From Thermoplasmata archaeon (GTDB lineage Archaea; Thermoplasmatota; E2; UBA202; JdFR-43), in the NCBI GenBank assembly GCA_021158865.1, contig JAGGSX010000177.1:1-8483 (forward strand): a stretch of 8,483 bases of DNA. The letters are read 5' to 3'. Positions 1 through 5,955 of the stretch are shown piece after piece. Below the pieces are notes generated by a model, which did not search any database, was not told the DNA's origin, and saw nothing but the letters and a program-made list of their open reading frames with translations. How positions within the stretch are numbered: the stretch's first letter is position 1; every line of letters starts with the position of its first letter. The translations under genes were made by a program, and so were the position numbers.

Positions 1-542
1 ATAGTAATGTATCTATTTTTATTTAATGAAGATGGTATTTCTTCTATAATTCCAATAAATTTTAAATTCTTCAATATATGTCTATCCAGTATGGAAAAAT
101 TTTCTCCAAATCCAATATTTCTTAGAAAATGACTTGCTTCTTTATATCCCATGCCTTTTACATTTTTTACCATCCATTCTCTTGCATTGGAAGGAGGCAT
201 AATCTTTTTTATAAAATCCTTTATTTTTATCTTTCCATCTATTGAAAATAAGTTTCTTGCTTCAATTATATATTCTGCCTTCTTATACTTAAATCTAACT
301 CCCTCTATTGCATCTATAATTTCTTTTTTATCTCCTCCCAATATTAAATTTTTTTTAGTCATTCTTTCAACAGCATTCCAGCAGATCTTAGCTTTGGATT
401 GAGGAGTTAGTAAACAAAAAACAAGTTCATAAAAAATTTTTTCATCGTTGCTTTTCCATCCTTCTTTAAAATCTTTTAGCCTTTTTTCAATATCATTTTT
501 TATTTTTGAATAAATTCTCTTAATATTTTCGATTTCATTCAT
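1..542 (-). CDS. ogg: Ogg2-type 8-oxoguanine DNA glycosylase/AP lyase, 3' end cut by window edge
   Basis: The first 180 residues are visible; the gene runs off the left edge. It should excise 8-oxoguanine from DNA and cleave the abasic site (base-excision repair). Seen: E39-L-V-F-C-L-L-T-P-Q-S-K-A, a G81-V-R-F-K-Y-K-K-A-E segment, and the helix-hairpin-helix block K129-G-M-G-Y-K-E-A-S-H-F-L-R-N followed by I151-L-D-R-H-I-L. In the family the Lys of GYKEAS (here K134) is the Schiff-base nucleophile and the Asp of ILDRH (here D153) assists it; both are present. The known family member from Methanocaldococcus is about 207 residues, so only a short C-terminal tail is missing. The start ATG at 542 overlaps the stop of the upstream AhpD-like gene by 8 nt, which suggests translational coupling. 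Family identification is from motifs I recognise, without a database search. Confidence 0.9.
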   Translation of the reverse strand, partial: MNEIENIKRIYSKIKNDIEKRLKDFKEGWKSNDEKIFYELVFCLLTPQSKAKICWNAVERMTKKNLILGGDKKEIIDAIEGVRFKYKKAEYIIEARNLFSIDGKIKIKDFIKKIMPPSNAREWMVKNVKGMGYKEASHFLRNIGFGENFSILDRHILKNLKFIGIIEEIPSSLNKNRYIT

Positions 543-876
543 TTTTTAATTCCTTCCAATTTTTGAATATGTCTCTAAGGTGAGGAATGATTATTGAATC
601 GCCAACAATCAATGCTATTGATATTAATTCAACAAATTCTTCATTATCAACTCCCTTATCATAACAACGCTTTATATGATATTTTATGCATCCATCGCAC
701 CTCAATACAAGAGAGGCAACCAGTCCCATCATTTCCTTATATTTTGAAGGAATTTTATTTCCATTATAAACTCTTGAATTAAGGTTGTAGAATCTTTTTA
801 TTTCCATATCGGCATAATCCATGACTATTTTATCCAATTTCTCTCTTTCTTCCATAAACTTTTCTATTTCTTTCAT
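535..876 (-). CDS. AhpD-like / carboxymuconolactone decarboxylase family protein
   Basis: A 113-residue, single-domain alpha-helical protein of the CMD/AhpD fold. The diagnostic C60-D-G-C63-I-K-Y-H67 matches the CxxCxxxH active-site motif of AhpD-type alkyl hydroperoxidases, on the helix that starts V53-A-S-L-V-L-R. A second helix, roughly 78-92, ends in G92-D-S before I-I-I-P-H, near where the family usually has a G-G-S/A-type turn. Such proteins reduce peroxides or act as thiol-disulphide partners; the substrate is unknown. The retained Cys pair argues for a redox role rather than a decarboxylase role. It is the first gene of a two-gene unit with the 8-oxoguanine glycosylase (8-nt overlap), which supports an oxidative-stress context. 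There is no Shine-Dalgarno before the ATG at 876, and an AT-rich promoter-like block lies just upstream. Confidence 0.82.
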   Translation of the reverse strand: MKEIEKFMEEREKLDKIVMDYADMEIKRFYNLNSRVYNGNKIPSKYKEMMGLVASLVLRCDGCIKYHIKRCYDKGVDNEEFVELISIALIVGDSIIIPHLRDIFKNWKELKNE

Positions 877-886
877 GATGTAATAA

Positions 887-904
887 CATTATATTTTAAA
901 ATAT
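887..904 (-). promoter_or_regulatory. Candidate TATA region for the AhpD-like/ogg unit
   Basis: On the minus strand this is an AT-only block containing the palindrome ATATTTTAAAATAT (891-904) and AAAATATAA. It lies about 15-25 nt upstream of the ATG at 876, which suits a leaderless or nearly leaderless transcript. The exact TATA register is ambiguous because the block is symmetrical. Confidence 0.45.
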
Positions 905-950
905 TCAACGTTGGATTATGGCCAACTGTCTTAGAAGAAACAAAATATAA

Positions 951-964
951 TAAATTTATTAAAA
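951..964 (+). promoter_or_regulatory. Candidate TATA box of tRNA-Thr
   Basis: TAAATTTATTAAAA is centred about 29 nt upstream of the mature tRNA 5' end at 987, near the expected archaeal TATA-to-start distance. A second AT-rich block (945-952, ATATAATA) lies slightly further upstream and could serve instead if there is a longer leader. Confidence 0.45.
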
Positions 965-986
965 CAAAAAAGTATATTGGTTTTGT

Positions 987-1059
987 GCCGCCTTGGCTTA
1001 GAGGCTATAGCGATTCCTTGGTAAGGAATAGGTCCCGGGTTCAAATCCCGGAGGCGGCT
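987..1059 (+). tRNA. tRNA-Thr (anticodon GGT)
   Basis: All arms fold by eye. The 7-bp acceptor pairs GCCGCCT (987-993) with AGGCGGC (1052-1058). The D-stem is GCT/AGC. The anticodon stem ATTCC/GGAAT encloses loop TTGGTAA with GGT at 1020-1022. The variable loop has 5 nt. The T-stem CCGGG/CCCGG encloses TTCAAAT. The discriminator is T1059, the usual base for archaeal tRNA-Thr. It reads ACC/ACT codons. No intron is seen, and CCA is not encoded (TTCA follows). The stems are markedly more GC-rich than the surrounding DNA. Confidence 0.96.
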
Positions 1060-1133
1060 TTCAATGCATAGACAAGAGATATAAGTAAAGGAATAGAAGA
1101 GCCAAGAATTGGTGTAATCTACTTATGCAATCA

Positions 1134-1145
1134 AAATATTTTTAA
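1134..1145 (+). promoter_or_regulatory. Candidate TATA box of the pyrG-HAD-gpgS-GT operon
   Basis: AAATATTTTTAA is centred about 26 nt upstream of the pyrG ATG at 1166, and no Shine-Dalgarno precedes that ATG (TTATTTTTT). Together this points to a leaderless transcript starting at or near the A of ATG. The downstream genes have only overlaps or tiny gaps, so this is the most likely promoter for all four. Confidence 0.5.
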
Positions 1146-1165
1146 TTGTCTCGCCATTATTTTTT

Positions 1166-2761
1166 ATGCTGAAATATATTATCGTCACTGGTGGCGTATT
1201 GTCTGGCTTGGGGAAAGGAGTTATAGCATCATCCATAGGATTGCTCTTAAAAGAGCAGGGATATAAAGTTACAGCAATTAAGATTGATCCATATCTTAAT
1301 TGCGATGCCGGGACGATGAATCCGTTTCAGCATGGTGAGGTTTTTGTTTTGGAAGATGGAGGGGAAGTTGATTTAGATTTAGGAAATTATGAACGCTTTT
1401 TAGATATAAATTTGCATCGTGACAATAATATAACAACCGGAAAGGTTTACAAAAACGTCATTGAAAAGGAAAGGAGGGGCGACTACCTTGGAAAAACTGT
1501 TCAGATTGTTCCTCATATAACAAATGAAATAAAGGAATGGATAAGGAGAGTTGCTTTAAATAGCAAGGCAGATATATGTGTTATAGAAGTTGGAGGAACT
1601 GTTGGAGACATAGAATCAATGCCTTTTTTAGAAGCAGTTCGTCAGCTACATTTAGAAGAAGGACATAAAAATGTTGTTTTTATTCATACTACGCTTATTC
1701 CAATCATAAGTGTTGTGGGAGAGCAGAAAACAAAACCCACTCAACATAGCGTTAAAGAATTGAGAGCAATAGGAATAGACCCTGATGCCATAGTGGGGAG
1801 ATGCAGTGAACCATTAAAAGAAGAAACAAAGAGGAAGATATCTTTATTCTGTAATGTCCCAATAAATGCTGTCTTTTCCTCCCCAAATGTTGAATCAATA
1901 TATGAATTGCCGATTGTTCTTGAAAAACAAGGAATGACTGAATTTATATTAAATAGATTCGAAATTAAAAAGAGAAACAATGGACTAAAAAAATGGTATG
2001 GTTACATTGAAAGAATTAAAAATTTGGAAAATGAAGTAAATATAGCAATTGTTGGAAAATATACTGCATTGGGTGATTCATATCTAAGCATCATTGAAGC
2101 ATTCAGGCATGCTGGAGCAGAATTAAATACAAAAGTCAACATCGCTTGGATAGAAGCTGAAGATTTAGAAGATGATGCAGGCATACTTAAAAAAATGGAT
2201 GGGGTGCTGGTGCCGGGCGGATTTGGGAGCCGGGGGGCGGAAGGAAAAATCCAGTCGATAAAATTTGCGAGAGAGAATAAAAAGCCATTCCTTGGAATAT
2301 GCTTTGGCTTCCAGCTGGCTGTTGTTGAATATGGGAGAAATGTTATAGGTCTTAATTGCAATACTACAGAAATAGAACCAAATGTGGAGCATCCGATTGT
2401 TACAATTTTACCTGAGCAATATGATGTTGATATGCTCGGCGGCACAATGAGGCTTGGCGCCCAGTCTGTCCTAATAAAAGAAGGCACGCTTGCCTACAGG
2501 CTTTATAAAAAGAAAGAAATTTATGAACGCCACCGGCACCGCTATGAAGTGAATCCAGAATATGTTGAAATGCTTGAGAAAAATGGAATGATATTTTCTG
2601 GAATAGCAAAAGATAGGATAAGAATGGAAATATTGGAACTGCATGGCCATCCTTACTTCATTGCCTCACAATTTCATCCTGAATTTAAATCACGTCCGTT
2701 GAAGCCCGTTCCTTTATTTTACGGATTGGTAAAAGCATCGTTGGAAGAAAAGATTAAATGA
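1166..2761 (+). CDS. pyrG: CTP synthase (glutamine-hydrolysing)
   Basis: This 531-residue protein converts UTP, ATP and glutamine to CTP (EC 6.3.4.2), the last step of pyrimidine nucleotide synthesis; it is cytosolic. The N-terminal synthetase domain opens with T8-G-G-V-L-S-G-L-G-K-G, the nucleotide-binding loop, and continues through K40-I-D-P-Y-L-N, G54-E-V-F-V-L-D/E-type segments and V-E-V-G-G-T-V-G-D-I-E-S. The C-terminal class-I glutamine amidotransferase domain has G-I-C379-F-G-F-Q (nucleophile Cys), and F-H504-P-E506-F completes the triad. Length and all catalytic elements are normal. The loop reads GVLSG where GVVSG is more common, and GICFGFQ replaces the common GICLGMQ; both look conservative. 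The stop overlaps the next ATG by 4 nt (ATGA). Heading an operon with glycosyl-glycerate genes is unusual for pyrG. Confidence 0.98.
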   Translation: MLKYIIVTGGVLSGLGKGVIASSIGLLLKEQGYKVTAIKIDPYLNCDAGTMNPFQHGEVFVLEDGGEVDLDLGNYERFLDINLHRDNNITTGKVYKNVIEKERRGDYLGKTVQIVPHITNEIKEWIRRVALNSKADICVIEVGGTVGDIESMPFLEAVRQLHLEEGHKNVVFIHTTLIPIISVVGEQKTKPTQHSVKELRAIGIDPDAIVGRCSEPLKEETKRKISLFCNVPINAVFSSPNVESIYELPIVLEKQGMTEFILNRFEIKKRNNGLKKWYGYIERIKNLENEVNIAIVGKYTALGDSYLSIIEAFRHAGAELNTKVNIAWIEAEDLEDDAGILKKMDGVLVPGGFGSRGAEGKIQSIKFARENKKPFLGICFGFQLAVVEYGRNVIGLNCNTTEIEPNVEHPIVTILPEQYDVDMLGGTMRLGAQSVLIKEGTLAYRLYKKKEIYERHRHRYEVNPEYVEMLEKNGMIFSGIAKDRIRMEILELHGHPYFIASQFHPEFKSRPLKPVPLFYGLVKASLEEKIK

Positions 2762-3417
2762 AAGAACATAAGCCAAAATATAGACTAATTATATTTGATA
2801 TGGATGGCACATTATTGAATGGAAGAACAATATTTAAAATAGCTGAGGAGAAAGGATTTGAAAATAAGTTAAATGAAATAATGAAAGGAAAGATGGTAGC
2901 ATATAAAAAAACAATAGAGATAGCAAAATTGTTGAGATGCATTGAAAAAGATGAATTTTTGGAAATATTCAGGAAGATACCATTGAATGAAAATGCTAAA
3001 TATGTTGTAAATGAATTAAAAAAAATTGGGATGAAAATAGCTATTGCTACAGATAGTTATCAAATTGCAGCCATGGATTTAAAGAATAGATTAGGAATAG
3101 ATTATGTCTTTTCAAATGAAATTGTGATAAAAGGAAATCATTTAACTGGGGAAATAATTTTAAATAATAAAAATCCCTCGAAAAAATTTGAAGGATGCAA
3201 AATTCATTCAATCTGTAAAAGAGACATTCTATTCCAATTATGCAAAGATTTGAAAATAGGCATTGAAGAAACAATTGCAGTTGGAGATGGAAAAGTTGAT
3301 ATTTGCATGATAAAAGAAGCTGGATTGGGTATAGCTTTTAATGCTGAAGAAGATGTTAGAAAAAATGCAGATGTTTCTATCAACAACTTAACCGAAATAT
3401 TAAAATATGTGGCGTAA
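2758..3417 (+). CDS. HAD-superfamily phosphatase, SerB-like; candidate glycosyl-3-phosphoglycerate phosphatase
   Basis: A 219-residue HAD phosphatase. Motif I is F13-D14-M-D16-G-T-L (nucleophile D14, acid/base D16). Motif II is the Thr in A97-T98-D. Motif III is K154 in S-I-C-K-R. Motif IV is V175-G-D177-G-K-V-D181, followed by M-I-K-E-A-G-L-G-I-A-F. A helical C1-type cap lies at about 20-75. These features and the tail resemble phosphoserine phosphatase (SerB). The gene sits between pyrG (4-nt overlap) and gpgS (10-nt gap from its preferred start). Phosphorylated glycosyl-glycerate pathways need a HAD phosphatase to remove the 3-phosphate, so I infer that role here. Alternatives are phosphoserine phosphatase or a generic sugar-phosphate phosphatase. 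The HAD call is firm; the substrate is not. Confidence 0.85.
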   Translation: MKEHKPKYRLIIFDMDGTLLNGRTIFKIAEEKGFENKLNEIMKGKMVAYKKTIEIAKLLRCIEKDEFLEIFRKIPLNENAKYVVNELKKIGMKIAIATDSYQIAAMDLKNRLGIDYVFSNEIVIKGNHLTGEIILNNKNPSKKFEGCKIHSICKRDILFQLCKDLKIGIEETIAVGDGKVDICMIKEAGLGIAFNAEEDVRKNADVSINNLTEILKYVA

Positions 3418-3419
3418 CT

Positions 3420-3423
3420 GTGA
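3420..3423 (+). promoter_or_regulatory. Ribosome-binding site deciding the gpgS start
   Basis: GTGA at 3420-3423 lies 4 nt before ATG 3428 and matches the GGTGA part of the archaeal Shine-Dalgarno consensus. The earlier in-frame ATG at 3407 lies inside the HAD gene with no such motif, so 3428 is preferred. Confidence 0.45.
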
Positions 3424-3427
3424 CACA

Positions 3428-4627
3428 ATGGACATGAAGCAGGAAGAGGTTACTACACTTCATAATATACGCATTAATGAAAAAGAATTGATAAAAAATA
3501 TAAGAGATATTTCTTCAGAAAGACGCATTGCAATTATAATGCCAATGCTTTATGAAGAATTGGGCAATAGAAGTATAGGGAATATAGCTAAAGGATTGAA
3601 TAAATGTGATTATGCTGAAGAAATTTTGATACCATTGTCAGCAAAAAGTAAAGAAGAATTTGAACATGTTAAAAAATTTTTTTCGAGATTAAATCCAAAA
3701 CATTATATTATATGGTGTGATGGGGATAGGATTACAAAATTGTTAGAAGAATTAAAGGAAGATGGAATTGATGCAATAAAATATAAAGGAAAGGGGCGGG
3801 ATGTCTGGCTTGCTCTGGGCATAGCAAGTTTGAATTCTTATGCTATAGCCCTTCATGATGCTGATATCCAAACCTATGATGAAACAATTCCAGCAAAACT
3901 TCTTTTTCCAATAGTGGAACCTGAACTTGATTTTAAATTTAGTAAAGGTTATTATGCAAGGATTAACATAGATAAGAATGTTATTTACGGTAGAGTTTTC
4001 AGACTTTTTTTGCATCCTTTGCTTAAAGCATTAAGAGAGGAAATTGGTTATGAACCAGATTTTTTAGAATTTTTACGCTCCTTCCGTTATCCTCTCGCAG
4101 GAGAATTTGCGATGACACAAGATGTTGCTATAGATGTGGACGTTCCTGGAGATTGGGGAATTGAAATTGGTATACTTGCAGAGATATATAGAAATGTTGC
4201 GAGAAAAAGAATGTGCCAGATTGACTTAGGTATTTATGAACATAAACATCAGGAAATTGGAAATAAAAAAACAGGACTTGTTAGAATGGTGAGGGACATA
4301 TTTAAAACTTTGTTGAGAGTTTTAATAGAGGAAGGGCATATTCAGGTTTCGGAATCGTTTCTCACATCATTGAGCGTTCTGTATCAAAGAGTTGCACAAG
4401 ATTGCATAAGACAATATCATGCAGATGCAATTTTTAACTCTTTGAACTATGATAGGCATGCTGAAGAAACAATGGTGGAAAAATTTAGCAAACACATGCT
4501 TGATGCGGGCATGGAATATATAAAAAAGCCCGTAAGCACAAGAATACCTGATTGGCTTAGAACAATGTCGGCAAGGAGAAAAGTGAGGGAAGAATTATTT
4601 GAAATAGTGGCTGAAGAAAATGAATGA
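3428..4627 (+). CDS. gpgS: Glucosyl-3-phosphoglycerate synthase (GT81 family)
   Basis: It transfers glucose from an NDP-glucose to 3-phosphoglycerate, giving glucosyl-3-phosphoglycerate (EC 2.4.1.266), precursor of glucosylglycerate-type compatible solutes. It has 399 residues from the ATG at 3428; seven extra residues would be added from an ATG at 3407. The chosen start gives M-D-M-K-Q-E-E-V-T-T-L-H and has GTGA before it. The GT-A domain opens with A35-I-I-M-P-M-L. Next come K120-G-K-G-R-D-V-W (nucleotide-sugar pocket), L142-H-D144-A-D146 (metal-binding DxD) and P222-L-A-G-E-F-A-M-T. The diagnostic V239-P-G-D-W-G-I-E-I-G block follows, then E271-H272-K-H274-Q, the likely third metal ligand. 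The alpha-helical C-terminal part (about 280-399) is typical of the family. The stop overlaps the next gene by 8 nt. The mannosyl-3-phosphoglycerate synthase alternative (GT55) fits less well. Confidence 0.9.
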   Translation: MDMKQEEVTTLHNIRINEKELIKNIRDISSERRIAIIMPMLYEELGNRSIGNIAKGLNKCDYAEEILIPLSAKSKEEFEHVKKFFSRLNPKHYIIWCDGDRITKLLEELKEDGIDAIKYKGKGRDVWLALGIASLNSYAIALHDADIQTYDETIPAKLLFPIVEPELDFKFSKGYYARINIDKNVIYGRVFRLFLHPLLKALREEIGYEPDFLEFLRSFRYPLAGEFAMTQDVAIDVDVPGDWGIEIGILAEIYRNVARKRMCQIDLGIYEHKHQEIGNKKTGLVRMVRDIFKTLLRVLIEEGHIQVSESFLTSLSVLYQRVAQDCIRQYHADAIFNSLNYDRHAEETMVEKFSKHMLDAGMEYIKKPVSTRIPDWLRTMSARRKVREELFEIVAEENE

Positions 4628-5843
4628 AATAAATATGCCAGAACATCTTGAAGAAAAAATAAATGAAATAGGAAACGTTGATATTGTTGTAGGAATACTC
4701 TGCAAAAATGTGGAGGCAACCATATTGCATGTCATCAATGCTGTAAGTGAAGGACTGCATAAACATTTTTCGGAATATGAAAAAATGATTGTAGTAAGCG
4801 ATGGATTTTCATCTGATAGAACAGTTGAAATAGCAAATCTTTTTCAACCATACAATAGCATTAAAAAAATTGTGACAGAAGATGTAATTACAGGAGGAAA
4901 AGGGGCTGGAGTAAGAACAATCTTAGAAGTAGCAAAAAAGCTGGATGCAAAAGTAGTTGTCTTACTTGATGGAGACCTTTTAAGCATAAAGCCAGAATGG
5001 GTGTATGAATTCTCTTCTCCAATTCTATATGGAAGGGCTGATTTGGTTGTGCCTTATTATATTAGAGATAAATATGATGGTATTATAACCAACAATCTTG
5101 TGTATCCATTTACAAGAGCATTGTATGGGACTGATATTCGTCAGCCAATTGCTGGGGAGTATGGCATATCAAAAAATTTGTATGAGATGCTCCTTAATCA
5201 TTCATCTTTTCCGTATGACTTCGGTATAGATATTTTTATTGTGACGTCGGCGGCAGCCAGCCGCATGCTGGCAATGGAAGGTCTATTCTCTCTAAAAATT
5301 CATGAATCAATCACCCATTATTTTAATCCAGAAGATTTGATTGCTCCAATGTTCAGGCAGGTAACAAATACAATGTTTGATTTAGCAAAACATTACGAAA
5401 GCTTTTGGAGAAATAATGCAACAAGGGCATCCAAAATGGAATCTCGCGGATTTTATGGGCAAAAGCCAATACCTGTGAGAGTGGATATTAATAAGATGAA
5501 GGAATATTTCGAGAAGGAATATATATCCCATAAAATACGGATTGAACACATCCTTCCAGATGATTTATTAAATAAAATTGCAGGTATAACAAAAAATGTA
5601 GAAAAATTGGATGCGGAAACGTGGGCTGAAGTAGTCTATAATTTTGCTGCGTATTATAAAAAATTGGAAAATGAAAACGAAAGATATATGACCATAGATA
5701 CGTTAAAAAGTATATGGCTTGGTAGATTTTTAAGTTATGCCATAGAAACAAAAAATATGGAATGGAATGAAGCGGAAGAGGTTATTCAAAAACAAGCAAG
5801 AATTTTTGAAGAAAAATTGAATTATTTTTTGGACATATACTAA
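4620..5843 (+). CDS. GT-A glycosyltransferase; candidate mannosylglucosyl-3-phosphoglycerate synthase-like enzyme
   Basis: A 407-residue cytosolic glycosyltransferase with no membrane segments. The N-terminal Rossmann-like part contains D21-I-V-V-G-I-L, V59-S-D-G-F-S-S-D-R-T, G92-G-K-G-A-G and the metal-binding L116-D117-G-D119. A later acceptor-side block reads D172-I-R-Q-P-I-A-G-E-Y-G-I-S184, then F201-G-I-D-I-F. This block recalls the IRQPIAGDYG-type signature of mannosylglycerate synthase-like (GT78-type) and related GT2 enzymes. Gene order puts it directly after gpgS with an 8-nt overlap. In Petrotoga mobilis a phosphorylating route uses GpgS, then a mannosyltransferase (MggA) and a phosphatase (MggB) to make mannosylglucosylglycerate. 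By analogy this enzyme may add a second hexose to glucosyl-3-phosphoglycerate. Donor and acceptor are inferred. The glycosyltransferase call is firm. The stop codon directly abuts the convergent tRNA-Lys. Confidence 0.78.
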   Translation: MNEINMPEHLEEKINEIGNVDIVVGILCKNVEATILHVINAVSEGLHKHFSEYEKMIVVSDGFSSDRTVEIANLFQPYNSIKKIVTEDVITGGKGAGVRTILEVAKKLDAKVVVLLDGDLLSIKPEWVYEFSSPILYGRADLVVPYYIRDKYDGIITNNLVYPFTRALYGTDIRQPIAGEYGISKNLYEMLLNHSSFPYDFGIDIFIVTSAAASRMLAMEGLFSLKIHESITHYFNPEDLIAPMFRQVTNTMFDLAKHYESFWRNNATRASKMESRGFYGQKPIPVRVDINKMKEYFEKEYISHKIRIEHILPDDLLNKIAGITKNVEKLDAETWAEVVYNFAAYYKKLENENERYMTIDTLKSIWLGRFLSYAIETKNMEWNEAEEVIQKQARIFEEKLNYFLDIY

Positions 5844-5917
5844 CGGGCTCGAGGGGATTCGAACCCCTGGCCAACAGGTTAAGAGCCTGCTGCTCTACCT
5901 AGCTGAGCTACGAGCCC
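5844..5917 (-). tRNA. tRNA-Lys (anticodon CTT)
   Basis: On the minus strand the 7-bp acceptor pairs GGGCTCG (5917-5911) with CGAGCCC (5851-5845). The D-stem is GCTC/GAGC with a GG-containing loop. The anticodon stem GCAGG/CCTGT holds loop CTCTTAA, with CTT at 5883-5881. The variable loop is TGGCC. The T-stem AGGGG/CCCCT encloses TTCGAAT. The discriminator is G (5844). It decodes AAG. CCA is not encoded and no intron is seen. The discriminator base touches the stop codon of the convergent glycosyltransferase (5841-5843) with no spacer. Confidence 0.97.
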
Positions 5918-5920
5918 ACC

Positions 5921-5955
5921 TTGAATAATGGTTGGAATATAAAAATATTATTCAA
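5921..5955. repeat. 9-bp perfect inverted repeat bracketing the tRNA-Lys TATA box
   Basis: TTGAATAAT (5921-5929) and ATTATTCAA (5947-5955) are exact reverse complements separated by 17 nt. The TATA-like block of tRNA-Lys lies in the spacer, and the right arm covers the last codons of kptA. It could be a protein-binding dyad or a hairpin at the kptA mRNA end. Chance in AT-rich DNA is possible. Confidence 0.6.
5936..5947 (-). promoter_or_regulatory. TATA box of tRNA-Lys
   Basis: Minus-strand TATTTTTATATT is centred about 25 nt upstream of the tRNA 5' end at 5917, a good archaeal spacing. It lies immediately 3' of the kptA stop codon (5950-5948). The tRNA therefore probably has its own promoter rather than depending on kptA transcription. 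Confidence 0.6.

Noticed and set aside
151..402. An 83-codon plus-strand open frame rich in Phe, Ile and Ser.
   Set aside because: It is the antisense shadow of the Ogg2 glycosylase on the minus strand, whose catalytic motifs are intact.
2002..2487. A 161-codon open frame on the minus strand opposite pyrG.
   Set aside because: It is the antisense shadow of a fully conserved CTP synthase, with no domain, promoter or ribosome-binding site of its own.
3407..3427. An upstream in-frame ATG that would lengthen GpgS by seven residues (Met-Trp-Arg-Asn-Cys-Asp-Thr).
   Set aside because: It lies inside the HAD gene without a ribosome-binding motif, whereas ATG 3428 has GTGA 4 nt upstream and gives a family-like N-terminus.
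3428..4627. Mannosyl-3-phosphoglycerate synthase (GT55) instead of GpgS.
   Set aside because: The PLAGEFAM and VPGDWGIEIG blocks followed by EHKHQ fit the GT81 GpgS pattern better; an alignment could settle it.
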